Shown here piece after piece: positions 51,550 through 61,786 of a stretch of DNA of 64,000 nucleotides. The stretch lies in the NCBI GenBank assembly GCA_001916965.1, contig MNTL01000047.1, positions 62,001 to 126,000 on the forward strand, read 5' to 3'. The DNA comes from Roseburia sp. CAG:10041_57 (GTDB taxonomy: Bacteria; Bacillota; Clostridia; Lachnospirales; Lachnospiraceae). Both the position numbers and the translations under genes were made by a program. The notes below the pieces were generated by a model. The model saw only the letters and a program-made list of their open reading frames with translations. It was not told the DNA's origin and searched no databases. How positions within the stretch are numbered: the first letter of the stretch is position 1; each line of letters begins with the position of its first letter.

Positions 51550-54500
51550 TTACTTATCTTCTGTTTTCTTTATCTTCTTTGTCTTTTTTACGGCTTTAGG
51601 TTTCTTAGGCTTTTTCTCCTTATTCCTGTGTCTGCCTGCAAGCTTCCTGATCAGAAGGAGTAAAAGAACAACAACGGCTGCGCATACAGCTATGATGATA
51701 ATAATCTTCATTGTATTGGAGCTTTCCTCTACAATGCAGAATGTACCAATTGCACCCTTCATGGCCGTCTGTAAATACTGTCCACGCACTTTACTGTCAA
51801 CCTGCTGCCATTCACCATCCAGATAGCTCCATACGGTTGCCTTTTTGTATGGATTCAGAAGACGTACAGCAAGTGTGTCAGCTCCTGTTACTGTTGTATT
51901 TTCCAGAGATACCTGATATACGGTATAATCGTTCTTACCGGTAACTTCCTGTGGCACTACCTCATCTGAAATGGTAGTATGCAATACTGCATCTTCCGTG
52001 AAGACACCTTCTACCAGAACAAGTGCTTTCTTGTTATCTCCTTCATCAGATGCCAGCATGTTACTTGTGCTATCGCTTTGTACAACTGTTACATTATCCT
52101 TATATTCGCCTTCGATTACAAGGTTGCCCGTCATAACCCGATCAGATACATCCGGCCATACTCCATAGCAATTGTCTTTTGCAGGCGCCTGTGGAAATGT
52201 CAGCTTCGACAGACTGTCACCATAAGCCAGTTCCTGAGTACCCAGATACATATCATCAATCTTGAAAGTAACTTTCAGATGCCAGAAATCAGTAGGCATA
52301 CCTTCTACAGTAAGCAATTCTTCATAAGTTATCGGCTCTGCGATTCCAATATAGCTGATATTATCAATACCATAGATGTCGTCACCTACATAATAGTTAT
52401 TCGTTACTGTAGTGGTGCTGTCCTGCTCATCTTCATCATTCAGTGCGATCTGTCCGGCAATTGCCCCATACCGTGCCTTGGCGTCTGTGATGTTTACCAT
52501 AGAATAGCAGTCCTTGATATTCGTACCGTATCCGGCGATACCTCCTACGTTATTACCGCCGGTCAGGTTACACAATGCATAACTGTTCCTGATCAGTGAA
52601 AGTGACTGTCCACATATACCACCTACATAATCGCCTTCCGTACTCTCTACAGCACCATAGCCCTTACAATCTGTAATAACACCATATTTCATATATCCGG
52701 CAATACCGCCTGCACCATCTTTCTTGGATGTTACATAGCCCTGATTCGTGCTGCCATTAATAATACACATTGTAGTATAGCTGTCACCCAGAGAGAAATC
52801 TGTGCTTCCTGCTGCATTATCCTCAGGATCTTCTTCATCAATCGCCATTGATCCTGCTATACCACCTACATTAATATCGCCCTGTACAATACCCTTATTT
52901 GTGCTGTTATCTACACGACCGGTCGTTGCTGTCTCAATCTCTTCATCGGAGACATCAGAGTAGAAGCTCTTCTCATCATTGATATTATCCAGGTTGTCAA
53001 TCTTATCTATAAACAGGTTAAAGACTACGTTCAACTGGTCATTCACTGCTTCCAGGTCATGATTTACCTTGTCTGAATAATTCGCTGCATGATCGCTGAT
53101 TGCCTTGATACTGTCTGACATACCTCTCAGCTGTGTATGCAGCGTATCCATATTATCATCGAACTCATCACCCAGCTTGGAGAAGTTCAAATCAGACTGA
53201 CCATTCAGATAATTTACAATTCCTCTAGCTCCGGATGCTGCACTCTTTAAGCTGTCAATGATGCTCTGTACATGCTTGGAAGCCGTATCCAAGTCATCAT
53301 GGGCTGCACTGGCTGCATCTTTGATATATGGAGCTTCAATACTTGCGATCAATGCAAGATCACTTAAAATCTCTGATGCTGCTGTTCCTGCCTCTGATGT
53401 ATAATCCATCAGATTGGATACCTCGTTCATCAGGTCTTTCTTCTCATCAGAAGTCAGGCTGTTCCAGTCCTTCACAGTACCATCATCATCTGTAATAATC
53501 TGCCGGATCTTATCTACTGACATGCTGATATCATTAGATTTACCATTGAGAGTTCCTGCATTGGCATTGATTCTATCCAGAGCATCCTGTGTTGCATCAT
53601 TCTGATTCTGCTTCTGGAATGTAATCTGTACAGATGCAGGTTCTGCATCACTCTTCAAATAGAATTCATAAGTCCATGTACCGGCAGATGCCTTACCCAT
53701 GGAAATGGTATTTCCATTTTTGTCCTTCACAATAGGGGTTGAAGATACTGTATAACCGGAGTCGGGTGTTACTTTCAGTGTTACCTTCGTATCATTACCA
53801 CCTGTGTATGCTGCGTCTCCGCCTGCATTGGAAGTCACCATCAGCTGTATCGGTTCATATTCTGCCGTAACTTCCACATCCTCTGCCGGCATGGTAAATG
53901 TATATCTCTTGGACTCTGTCTGATAAGATACCGCTGTGCCGGATACCGTCTTAACAGAAAGTGATTTCAGTCTGTAACCATTTCCTGTGGCACTGACCAG
54001 ATATATCTCATCTCCCGGTTCTGCACTGGATGAGCCGGCTGTGATCACGCCACCAGTTCCTGATGTACAGGTAATGTCCTTTGTATCAGCAGACTTCGTG
54101 AAGCTGCCGTATACACGTAAAGCTACACTTGAACTCTTTGTTAAAAGATATCGGTAACTGTCTCCTTCCTGTGTCATATCAGCTTTTGAAACAGACGAAA
54201 GCCGGCTGTATCCACCTGAGATTACTTCACTGACTATTAAACAGTCACTATCAGGAACTTCATATCCTGAATTCGGTGTCATAACAACATTATACTGTTC
54301 TCCACTGGCTGCACTTCTGGTCACAGTCACTGTACCGCCTACTGTAGATTCTGCATACACAAGAGAAGTATCCGTAGTATCACCAGAATATTCAAATGTC
54401 ACTTCTACTGATACGTCTGCATCAGGCATAGTAAATGTATATTCGCCGGCATTGGCTGAGGATGCTGTAGCTGTTGATCCATTATAAGTAACTGCTTTTA

Positions 54501-56457
54501 CCTTATAATTATAGGCTGCTACCGTATGCACTGTAACGGTATCTCCTGCTGCCGCCTGCTGGCTTTCCACGGTCACTATACCGCCAGTTCCTGACACTGG
54601 TGTCACTTTATGGGTGTTGGACTTTTTATTGAATTGTCCTTCGACAATGACCGGCTTATTCCCGGATATGTAAGCAGAACGGCTCACCGTTGCTTTATTA
54701 TTACTGTCCAGTGCAACAGAAGTACCACCTATACTTACACTGTTTCCAACCAATTCATAGCCATTATATGCTTCTGCCTGAATCTCTACCTGTCCGTTGG
54801 ACTTCTCGCTTACAGTAATGTTACCACCTGCATTGGACTTCGCCAGAAATGCTCCTGTATAAGTGTAAACAGCAGATACAAGCACATTTTCTTCCGGCAT
54901 TGTAAAAGTATAGGTATCAGAAGCTGTCTGATTCGTAGTGATGCTCTTGCCATTTGCATCTGTTACAGACAGCCCATTTAATTCATATCCGTTATCCGGC
55001 TTTACCGTAAGTGTAACCAGTGTTCCCTCATTCGGATTCACATTATCTGAGCTTACGCTTCCACCTACACTGGAGGTTACTGACAATCTGCGGTAATCTG
55101 TCTCATTATAAGTTGAAGAAGACATTTTATCCGATATATTCAGATCTTCATTGAGCTTCTTGAGTGCATTATTCAGATCAGTCAGAGAATTGCCTGCTGC
55201 ATCTGTATTATCCATAATGCCAGGCAGCATATCCAGAACACTTTCCATACGGTCTGTCAGACTGTTGACCTGATCAATATTATTGTCTGCAAAGCTGGAC
55301 AGTCTGTCGGATAATGTATCGCTCTGGTCAATCACTGCATCTGAATAATTCTTCAATACATCTACATCATTCTGAATTACATTGGTTCCTTCTTTCATGT
55401 CATCCAGTGTCTGCTGTACCAGATCATGCAGCTTGTTCACAGCATCACGGATGGATTCTGCTGCATCAACCTCAATATATGGCTCCATCTGTCCAACGAT
55501 ACCGCCTATGTCTTTTCTTCCATATACAGTACCATGGTTGGTACATAACGCTACAACACCAGACTGTCTGCCTACGATACCACCTATATTGTAACCTGTA
55601 TGTTCATAACCAACCTTACCTACATTGGTGCATCTCATGATCACACCCTTGGAAAAGCCGACAATACCACCAGTATCCACACCACTGGCAACCTTCACAT
55701 CTGTCTCATTCTCACGGATATTCTGCAGGATATCGACACTGATCTCGTCATCCTCTTCTACCCACTGGGAATTATTATTGATATTCGCATAGTTAGAACA
55801 GTTATCTACTGTACCAAAATTCTTACCTACGATACCACCTGTATAATAATAGCCGGTTACTGTTCCTTTGGCTGTACAGCGCTGAACTGTACCCGTTCCT
55901 TCATTAATGCCTACGATTCCAGCTGTCTCATACTTGCCTTCTACCAGTCCCTGAAAAGTACAGTCACGGATCGTACCCCTGTTAATGCCACATATGGCAC
56001 CGATGCATTGTTTCTCATCTTCTGAGGTCACATTACCAGACAGATACAAATTCTCAACAATACCGCCCTCTTCTACATAACGGAAGAAGCCTGTTACATA
56101 ACCATTGCCATTATATCGGTAGTTGGTTATCTTATGTCCATTACCTTTGAATACACCTCTGAATACCGGTATATTTAAAAAATCTGAACCTGCAAGATCA
56201 ATATCCTGTGTAAGTTCAATGATCTTATTTCTCGACCATTCATCTATATGGCAGTTCTCTGCCAGTTCTTCCAGATCTTTGACAGATGATATCTGTATTG
56301 TTTCCATCTGCCCATCTGCATCATCCTGCGTCTGTTCCTCCTGCGTGGTCTTAGCCATGACAGGATATACAGGTATCAGCGTACCCGCCATCACAAGTGC
56401 CAGGGAATAGGCACATATCCTTGTGAAAAATAATTTACTGATTATCTTCTTTTTCAT
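51550..56457 (-). CDS. Large GLUG/InlB-repeat surface protein with two coiled coils
   Basis: A 1635-residue surface protein. After a signal peptide (~1-33), GLUG repeats (~115-325, e.g. GGIVGINEG, GGIVGKNFG, GGIVGRQSG), a coiled coil (~330-440), a tandem set of InlB-B-type repeats (~450-960, each with YTFTMP and NAGG motifs), a second coiled coil (~985-1180), then more GLUG repeats (~1190-1370, GGIAGYMKYG, GGICGQS), a beta domain, a membrane helix (~1580-1602) and a Lys-rich cytoplasmic tail. There is no sortase signal, so anchoring is by the helix. A TTG before ATG 56457 is less likely. The ATG lies inside the MMPL gene's last codons, so translation is coupled. Function unknown; likely adhesion or a partner of the transporter. 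Confidence 0.8.
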   Translation of the reverse strand: MKKKIISKLFFTRICAYSLALVMAGTLIPVYPVMAKTTQEEQTQDDADGQMETIQISSVKDLEELAENCHIDEWSRNKIIELTQDIDLAGSDFLNIPVFRGVFKGNGHKITNYRYNGNGYVTGFFRYVEEGGIVENLYLSGNVTSEDEKQCIGAICGINRGTIRDCTFQGLVEGKYETAGIVGINEGTGTVQRCTAKGTVTGYYYTGGIVGKNFGTVDNCSNYANINNNSQWVEEDDEISVDILQNIRENETDVKVASGVDTGGIVGFSKGVIMRCTNVGKVGYEHTGYNIGGIVGRQSGVVALCTNHGTVYGRKDIGGIVGQMEPYIEVDAAESIRDAVNKLHDLVQQTLDDMKEGTNVIQNDVDVLKNYSDAVIDQSDTLSDRLSSFADNNIDQVNSLTDRMESVLDMLPGIMDNTDAAGNSLTDLNNALKKLNEDLNISDKMSSSTYNETDYRRLSVTSSVGGSVSSDNVNPNEGTLVTLTVKPDNGYELNGLSVTDANGKSITTNQTASDTYTFTMPEENVLVSAVYTYTGAFLAKSNAGGNITVSEKSNGQVEIQAEAYNGYELVGNSVSIGGTSVALDSNNKATVSRSAYISGNKPVIVEGQFNKKSNTHKVTPVSGTGGIVTVESQQAAAGDTVTVHTVAAYNYKVKAVTYNGSTATASSANAGEYTFTMPDADVSVEVTFEYSGDTTDTSLVYAESTVGGTVTVTRSAASGEQYNVVMTPNSGYEVPDSDCLIVSEVISGGYSRLSSVSKADMTQEGDSYRYLLTKSSSVALRVYGSFTKSADTKDITCTSGTGGVITAGSSSAEPGDEIYLVSATGNGYRLKSLSVKTVSGTAVSYQTESKRYTFTMPAEDVEVTAEYEPIQLMVTSNAGGDAAYTGGNDTKVTLKVTPDSGYTVSSTPIVKDKNGNTISMGKASAGTWTYEFYLKSDAEPASVQITFQKQNQNDATQDALDRINANAGTLNGKSNDISMSVDKIRQIITDDDGTVKDWNSLTSDEKKDLMNEVSNLMDYTSEAGTAASEILSDLALIASIEAPYIKDAASAAHDDLDTASKHVQSIIDSLKSAASGARGIVNYLNGQSDLNFSKLGDEFDDNMDTLHTQLRGMSDSIKAISDHAANYSDKVNHDLEAVNDQLNVVFNLFIDKIDNLDNINDEKSFYSDVSDEEIETATTGRVDNSTNKGIVQGDINVGGIAGSMAIDEEDPEDNAAGSTDFSLGDSYTTMCIINGSTNQGYVTSKKDGAGGIAGYMKYGVITDCKGYGAVESTEGDYVGGICGQSLSLIRNSYALCNLTGGNNVGGIAGYGTNIKDCYSMVNITDAKARYGAIAGQIALNDEDEQDSTTTVTNNYYVGDDIYGIDNISYIGIAEPITYEELLTVEGMPTDFWHLKVTFKIDDMYLGTQELAYGDSLSKLTFPQAPAKDNCYGVWPDVSDRVMTGNLVIEGEYKDNVTVVQSDSTSNMLASDEGDNKKALVLVEGVFTEDAVLHTTISDEVVPQEVTGKNDYTVYQVSLENTTVTGADTLAVRLLNPYKKATVWSYLDGEWQQVDSKVRGQYLQTAMKGAIGTFCIVEESSNTMKIIIIIAVCAAVVVLLLLLIRKLAGRHRNKEKKPKKPKAVKKTKKIKKTEDK

Positions 56458-58951
56458 CAATCAGTGCCTCCTCTCCTTCTTCTATATGGGCAGCATCCGC
56501 CAGTTCCTGACCATCTAACTGCTCAATCTTGCCAATCTTGACAAGGGCATTTACATCACCTTTGATAACACCATGGATTTCACAGGAAACAATACCATTA
56601 ATCTGACCCTGTACATAACCATCCACCCTGACAAGCCCTGAGGTTTTCTCCATTTTAACCGGAACAGATACCTTAAAGGATGTACGGTCAATGACTTTTT
56701 CACCTAATAACAGAATCTGCGGCAGAACGAACATAACAAGCAAAATAGAAATAATCGTTCCCCGTCCAAGACACTGTCCGATACCACAGATAGCACCATC
56801 TGATGACATCTGACCAATCAATACACCGGCAAGTACCATCATAGAACCTGACGTTATGATAGTCGGGAAAGCAAAGTTCATGGTTTCTATGATTGCATCC
56901 TTCTTGGACATCTTATCCTTTAATTCCATATATCTTCCTGAGATAACGATTGCATAGTCGATATTGGCACCCATCTGAATAGAACTTACAATCAGGTAGC
57001 TCATGAAGAACAGGTTGTTATGCTGTAATGCCGGGAATGCAAAGTTAATCCAGATAGCACCCTGAATAACCAGAATCAGAAGTATGGGCATACCTGCTGA
57101 CTGGAAGGTAAACAGCAATACGACTAATACCGCCAGAATAGATACCACATTAACGACCTTATTATCAATCTGGAATGTCTTATATAAATCATACTGGCTG
57201 GTTGAATCACCAGGAATCAGAATCGTTCCATCATAATATTTCTCAGACATGGTATGCATTTCATCCAGGAATGCAAATGTCTCATCGCCCTCTTCAGGTA
57301 ATGTCAGATATACAAGAATACGGCTGTAATCCGCACCCTGCAGCTGATCCAGCGCAATCTGCATCTTCTCATGGGCATCCTCTAATGTATCATGCATATC
57401 ATCATCCAATGTCACGTAACCTTCATCTACTTCATCATACAGGAACATGAACATATCAATCAGAGGCACACTATAAGAGGAGATACCATTCACAATCTTG
57501 GCATAATTCTCATCATTCACCGCATACGCCATATAAAGCAGCTCTGAAACCTCGTAATCCAGTTCCAGAAGCTCTGAGAAATCTCTTGCCGTCAGCTTAT
57601 CTGTCAGCATGTAACCATCCATTGCCTCTGTGTTGGCAAGTCCCTGACAGTAATCAACCTCTGTCCTTGCTTCCAGGTCATTAATCAGCTTGCGCTCTTT
57701 CTCATAATCACCGGCAGGGATGACCAATGCTACCATATTGGTATCACCGAAACTCTCAGCAATCAATTCATCTGCAAGCTGCTGGTCATTCTGTACAGGT
57801 GTCTCAATCTGTGAATAACCATATACGAAAGGACACTTGGACTGGAATATGTATGCTACAATGATCAATGCCACAAACAAGGGAGGCACGATTAGTCTGG
57901 TATGATATGCAAATTTACCCACAAAAGGAATCTTTGGCACGAAATTCTTATGTTTCGTCTTATCCATTGCCTTACCAAATAACATCAGAAGTCCCGGCAT
58001 CAGCAGGAATACTGCAATCAAGCTCAAAATGACTGCCTTGATCAGACAGATTGCCATATCACGCCCAATACCATACTGCATGAACATCATGGCAACCAGA
58101 CCACCAATCGTTGTCAAAGAACTGGAGCAGATCTCAGGAATCGCCTTACTAAGAGCTACAATATCAGCTTCCCTGATAGGCAATGTCTCATGTTCCTCCT
58201 TGTATCTGTTACAAAAAATAACAGCATAGTCAATGGATAATGCCAGCTGCAGTACAACCGTTACTGAATTAGATACGAATGAGATTGTACCAAGCAGGAA
58301 GTTCGTGCCCATTGACAAAGCTGCGGCTGCAACAAAAGTCAACAGTAATACAGGAACTTCAGCGTAAGTCTGTGATGTGAAGATTAACACCGTCACTACA
58401 ATGATTGCAACCAGTACACTAATCGTATTCATCTCGGATTCAATCTGCTCTGCCGATGCATCACCCATGGAAGTAGATACATAGATATCATATCCATCCA
58501 GACTCTCTTCTATCTCTTCCAGACCCTGAAGCGCCCTGTCATCGGTTTCTTCATATTTAAAAGTAATGGAATACAGTGCCGAGAAATTATTGAAATAATT
58601 CTCCGTACTGTCAAAATCCAGCATAATGACATCATCTCTTGCCTCGATATCATCTGCAATATCCTGTGCTTCATCATATGTGATGTTCGCTACCATTACC
58701 TTGGCAGAACCATAAGTAATAAACTGTTCTTCCATTAAGTCAAGACCCTGACTGGTCTCTGTCGTATCAGGCAAATATGCTGACAAGGAGTTCTCTACCT
58801 TGACCCAGCCCATTGCAACGACCGAGAATATAATCAATATTCCGAACAATAAGAAGAACAGGTTTCTTCTGTCTACAATAAAGGTCGCTACCTTTATCAT
58901 AAAATTACCGTCCTGCTCCAGGCTTTCCTTTTCTTTTTTAGACACGTACAT
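56435..58951 (-). CDS. MMPL/RND-family membrane transporter (YdfJ-like)
   Basis: An 838-residue RND-superfamily protein of the MMPL type. An N-terminal membrane helix (~26-47), an extracellular domain (~50-175), a first six-helix bundle (~180-370) with LSIDYAVIFCNRYKEEHE, a second extracellular domain (~380-590), and a second bundle (~595-760) with GANIDYAIVISGRYMEL. The two Asp-Tyr proton-relay motifs are intact. MMPL proteins export lipids or other hydrophobic substrates. The C-terminal ~75 residues have a V-x-G-x-V-x-G-x-I pattern (VRVDGYVQGQINGIVSCEIHG) unlike usual MMPL tails. AAGGGAG precedes the start. The end overlaps the surface protein gene by 23 bp. Confidence 0.87.
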   Translation of the reverse strand: MYVSKKEKESLEQDGNFMIKVATFIVDRRNLFFLLFGILIIFSVVAMGWVKVENSLSAYLPDTTETSQGLDLMEEQFITYGSAKVMVANITYDEAQDIADDIEARDDVIMLDFDSTENYFNNFSALYSITFKYEETDDRALQGLEEIEESLDGYDIYVSTSMGDASAEQIESEMNTISVLVAIIVVTVLIFTSQTYAEVPVLLLTFVAAAALSMGTNFLLGTISFVSNSVTVVLQLALSIDYAVIFCNRYKEEHETLPIREADIVALSKAIPEICSSSLTTIGGLVAMMFMQYGIGRDMAICLIKAVILSLIAVFLLMPGLLMLFGKAMDKTKHKNFVPKIPFVGKFAYHTRLIVPPLFVALIIVAYIFQSKCPFVYGYSQIETPVQNDQQLADELIAESFGDTNMVALVIPAGDYEKERKLINDLEARTEVDYCQGLANTEAMDGYMLTDKLTARDFSELLELDYEVSELLYMAYAVNDENYAKIVNGISSYSVPLIDMFMFLYDEVDEGYVTLDDDMHDTLEDAHEKMQIALDQLQGADYSRILVYLTLPEEGDETFAFLDEMHTMSEKYYDGTILIPGDSTSQYDLYKTFQIDNKVVNVVSILAVLVVLLFTFQSAGMPILLILVIQGAIWINFAFPALQHNNLFFMSYLIVSSIQMGANIDYAIVISGRYMELKDKMSKKDAIIETMNFAFPTIITSGSMMVLAGVLIGQMSSDGAICGIGQCLGRGTIISILLVMFVLPQILLLGEKVIDRTSFKVSVPVKMEKTSGLVRVDGYVQGQINGIVSCEIHGVIKGDVNALVKIGKIEQLDGQELADAAHIEEGEEALIDEKEDNQ

Positions 58952-59059
58952 CTCTCCCTTTTTACAAAATTTGTAAATTTAACCCATATTAGTGTAGCAC
59001 ATTTTTATTGAAAAAAACTGAAAATTATATAAATTTTATCTAAAACCGTCAATTTAAAA

Positions 59060-59091
59060 AAGAAGTGCCATATTACGCTTTAGCACTTCTT
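59060..59091 (-). terminator. Terminator of the CE2 esterase gene
   Basis: AAGAAGTGC / GCACTTCTT (59060-59068 and 59083-59091) followed on the minus strand by TTTTTTAAATT. The stop codon of the esterase lies in the hairpin. Confidence 0.75.
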
Positions 59092-60168
59092 ATTCAGCGA
59101 ATTGATTTTAGCAGTCACTTCTTTGGCTGCCCTTATATGTGTCAGCTTACTTGGATGCCAGTCTGCGCCGTAGCCTGCTTCATCGGTATGAGGTTCAATA
59201 TGCAGTGCAGTAATGCGCTCATCCCCTGTCTTTTGGCGATATAATTCTACTGCCTTTTGCACATACGGATATAATCTGTCTGTCATGATACCATAGACGC
59301 AAAGTATATATGCCCCCGGATTGTGACTGTGCACCTGCTGTATGAACTGTGCATAGCAGGCCGCATACTCCTCCTGCCTCTGTGCAATGTCTTTACAGTA
59401 GCTGTCATCATTGGTACCCAGATTAATCACCACAAAATCTGGACAAAATCTGTCAAAATCCCATTTCTGCAGTGTAACAGCCACTCCATCCACCTTGCCT
59501 CTTGAATACCCGGTATCCTCGTATTTATCAGGCACAAGCTCTGTCAGCCGCTTCTCATCTGTCTCCGTGTACCCTGAAATAATTCCATAACCACTATAAG
59601 ATACCATACTGTAATCTGCATCAAGGCTCTGTGCCGTCAGATATGCATAGGAAGCTGTCTCATCCTCCGTTGCCGTAGAGAAATGATGCTCCGGATCATT
59701 ATCATCCACGCCATATCCGCAGGTAATGGAATCTCCAATAAACTCAAGCTTTAACGGCTTGTCCGGTGTCGGACTGATAACATCTGTATCAGCCATTACA
59801 AATTCCTGTATCCCGACAATGGAATGCGGAGCTTCTGACAGTTTCACAATACGAACCGTAATCTCCTGTGGCTTGTCACTTCTCCAGACACAGTACGTTT
59901 TCTGCGGAACTTCAAGCCGCTCATCTATGATACGTTCATTATTCACATATACAGCGATTCTTGCATAATCGACATCCTGCTGAGTCTTAATCTTCTCGTA
60001 TTGCTGCGTTTCCAGCTTCGTCACGTCATCTCCAGCCAATACCACATCCAGAGAAGCTCCTCTGTACGTGAACTCTGCTCCGCTTCCTGATAAAGCACAC
60101 CATATCGTGCCACTATCATCCGCAATCGTACGACCAATATATTTGATTCTTGCATCTGCTGCTCTCAT
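59080..60168 (-). CDS. Carbohydrate esterase family 2-type SGNH hydrolase
   Basis: A 362-residue esterase: an N-terminal beta-sandwich (~1-130, ARIKYIGRTIADDSGTIWCALSGSG) and a C-terminal SGNH domain with block I FIGDSITCGYG (nucleophile Ser), GYSGYGI, NLGTND (block III Asn) and DWHPSKLTH (catalytic His). This two-domain layout is CE2, which removes acetyl groups from glucomannan, xylan or other glycans. No signal peptide is seen, so it acts in the cytoplasm on imported oligosaccharides. GGAAGG precedes the start. Upstream on the same strand lie ProXp and larE genes; a functional link is not evident. Confidence 0.85.
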   Translation of the reverse strand: MRAADARIKYIGRTIADDSGTIWCALSGSGAEFTYRGASLDVVLAGDDVTKLETQQYEKIKTQQDVDYARIAVYVNNERIIDERLEVPQKTYCVWRSDKPQEITVRIVKLSEAPHSIVGIQEFVMADTDVISPTPDKPLKLEFIGDSITCGYGVDDNDPEHHFSTATEDETASYAYLTAQSLDADYSMVSYSGYGIISGYTETDEKRLTELVPDKYEDTGYSRGKVDGVAVTLQKWDFDRFCPDFVVINLGTNDDSYCKDIAQRQEEYAACYAQFIQQVHSHNPGAYILCVYGIMTDRLYPYVQKAVELYRQKTGDERITALHIEPHTDEAGYGADWHPSKLTHIRAAKEVTAKINSLNKKC

Positions 60169-60264
60169 TTACTGCTTACCTTCCCTTTCCAGCCAACTGT
60201 GAAACATTATTCTCCCGTTAAATGAACTGTTATCATGTCATGGTGTACTGCCGGAAGAAACCGT

Positions 60265-60750
60265 TCAAATACATCCTTCGTTCCGCATCTTCAGGCTGGA
60301 TGTATTAATGCATGGATGACATCCGAGATATTCTCCCTTCAATACATCCTCATCTACCAGCAGCTGCACTGCATTCTCTTTATCATTCATAAGTCCCATA
60401 ATACTTACTGAACCCGGTGTAATATCCAGAAGTCTCTCCATATCCTCCGGTGATGCAAAAGACAGTCTTGCACTGTTAATCTGGCTGGACAGCTCCTTCG
60501 TCTTGAATGGTTTATCCCCTGGCATCATAAGCAGATAGAAGTTTGTCTTTTGCCGGTTGCACAGGAAAAGATTCTTGCATATCGTAACCTGTAAGATTGC
60601 ATCAATCTCATTACATGCTTCCATTGTATCTGTCTGTTCATGGTCTGTTCTTACATATTCTATACCCAGTGAATCCAACAGGTCATATACTCTGATCTCT
60701 TTATCCAGTCTGCCTTGTGTATCCTCTGGTCTGCCCTTATATAATTCCAT
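60265..60750 (-). CDS. Prolyl-tRNA editing/deacylase-type protein (ProXp family)
   Basis: A 161-residue YbaK/ProX-type protein, similar to the stand-alone editing domains that remove mischarged alanine (or other) from tRNA-Pro. It has the family's conserved KNLFLCNR, FYLLMMPGDKPF, LGCHPCINTSSLKM features; the Lys in KNLF is the usual catalytic lysine. Its ATG overlaps the larE stop (TAATG), so both are cotranslated. Related PrdX proteins sit with proline reductase genes, but none are here. Confidence 0.87.
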   Translation of the reverse strand: MELYKGRPEDTQGRLDKEIRVYDLLDSLGIEYVRTDHEQTDTMEACNEIDAILQVTICKNLFLCNRQKTNFYLLMMPGDKPFKTKELSSQINSARLSFASPEDMERLLDITPGSVSIMGLMNDKENAVQLLVDEDVLKGEYLGCHPCINTSSLKMRNEGCI

Positions 60751-61589
60751 TATTTTATCTCCTTATTCAGACCAAGCGTCTCGTTCATGCTTCCCATCCG
60801 ATAGCCCAGAAGATCCAGTGTCACATAGGTAAATCCATATTCTTTGAACTTCTCAGCTATGAACTTGCGGTTCTCTTCTTCCATAAGCTTGGGAAATTCA
60901 GACGGTTCAATCTCAATTCTTGCCATCATGCCGTGGATTCTGACTCTGACCTGATGAAATCCCATATCCAGTAAGAGCTGTTCCGCCTTATCTACCATAC
61001 CAAGCTTCTCCTCTGTAATAGTCTCTCCATATACAAAACGGGAAGAAAGACATGCGAAAGACTGCTTCTCCCAGGTCGGCAGATCCAGATATCTGGAAAC
61101 AGCACGGATATCTGCCTTGGTAAACTGACATGCACGCAGCGGACTCTTAATCTCAAGCTCTGCTACAGCCTGTAAGCCTGGACGATAATCTCCATTATCA
61201 TCCAGATTAGAACCTTCTACGATATTCTCAATATGATTTTCCTCTGCAATGGCACGGATTTTCTCAAATAATTCCTTCTTACACAGATAACAACGATTCT
61301 TTGGATTCTGTGCAAATCCATCTATATTTAATTCTTCTGATTCACAGATGAAATGAGCAATGCCTTCCTTTTTACAGAAATCAATTGCTTCATTTAATTC
61401 TCTCTTTGGAAAAGAACATGACTGTGCAGTTACTGCAATTGCTTTATCTCCCAACGTATCATGGGCTACTTTTAATAGGAAAGTAGAATCTACTCCACTG
61501 GAAAAGGCAACTGCTACAGAATGCAATCCCCTCAGATATTCACGTAAATTCTCCAACTTCTCCATCTGTTCTCTTGTTATTTCACTCAT
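60750..61589 (-). CDS. larE: LarE-type ATP-dependent sacrificial sulfur transferase
   Basis: A 279-residue PP-loop protein of the LarE family, which gives its cysteine sulfur to the nickel-pincer cofactor of lactate racemase. The PP-loop is AFSSGVDSTFLLKVAH near the N-terminus; three Cys (in RCYLCKKELF and CLSSRFVYGE) fit the family. GTG 61601 and ATG 61589 are both possible; the ATG is chosen but the spacing of AAAGG is not ideal for either. It overlaps the ProXp gene by 1 nt. No larA, larB or larC is in the window. Confidence 0.82.
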   Translation of the reverse strand: MSEITREQMEKLENLREYLRGLHSVAVAFSSGVDSTFLLKVAHDTLGDKAIAVTAQSCSFPKRELNEAIDFCKKEGIAHFICESEELNIDGFAQNPKNRCYLCKKELFEKIRAIAEENHIENIVEGSNLDDNGDYRPGLQAVAELEIKSPLRACQFTKADIRAVSRYLDLPTWEKQSFACLSSRFVYGETITEEKLGMVDKAEQLLLDMGFHQVRVRIHGMMARIEIEPSEFPKLMEEENRKFIAEKFKEYGFTYVTLDLLGYRMGSMNETLGLNKEIK

Positions 61590-61786
61590 ATCCTCTAACA
61601 CACCTTTCGTACTTGTTATCGTTACTATTCTCTACTTTTTCATGCTTCTTGTCAATTCCATTCTTCATGCCGTTTTTCACAGAACTTACACATATAGCAC
61701 AAATTTCCATCACATTTTCCAACTATACTAAGCCCATAAAATCAAACAACACATATGTGAACCAAACATAATAAGGAGACATCAAT

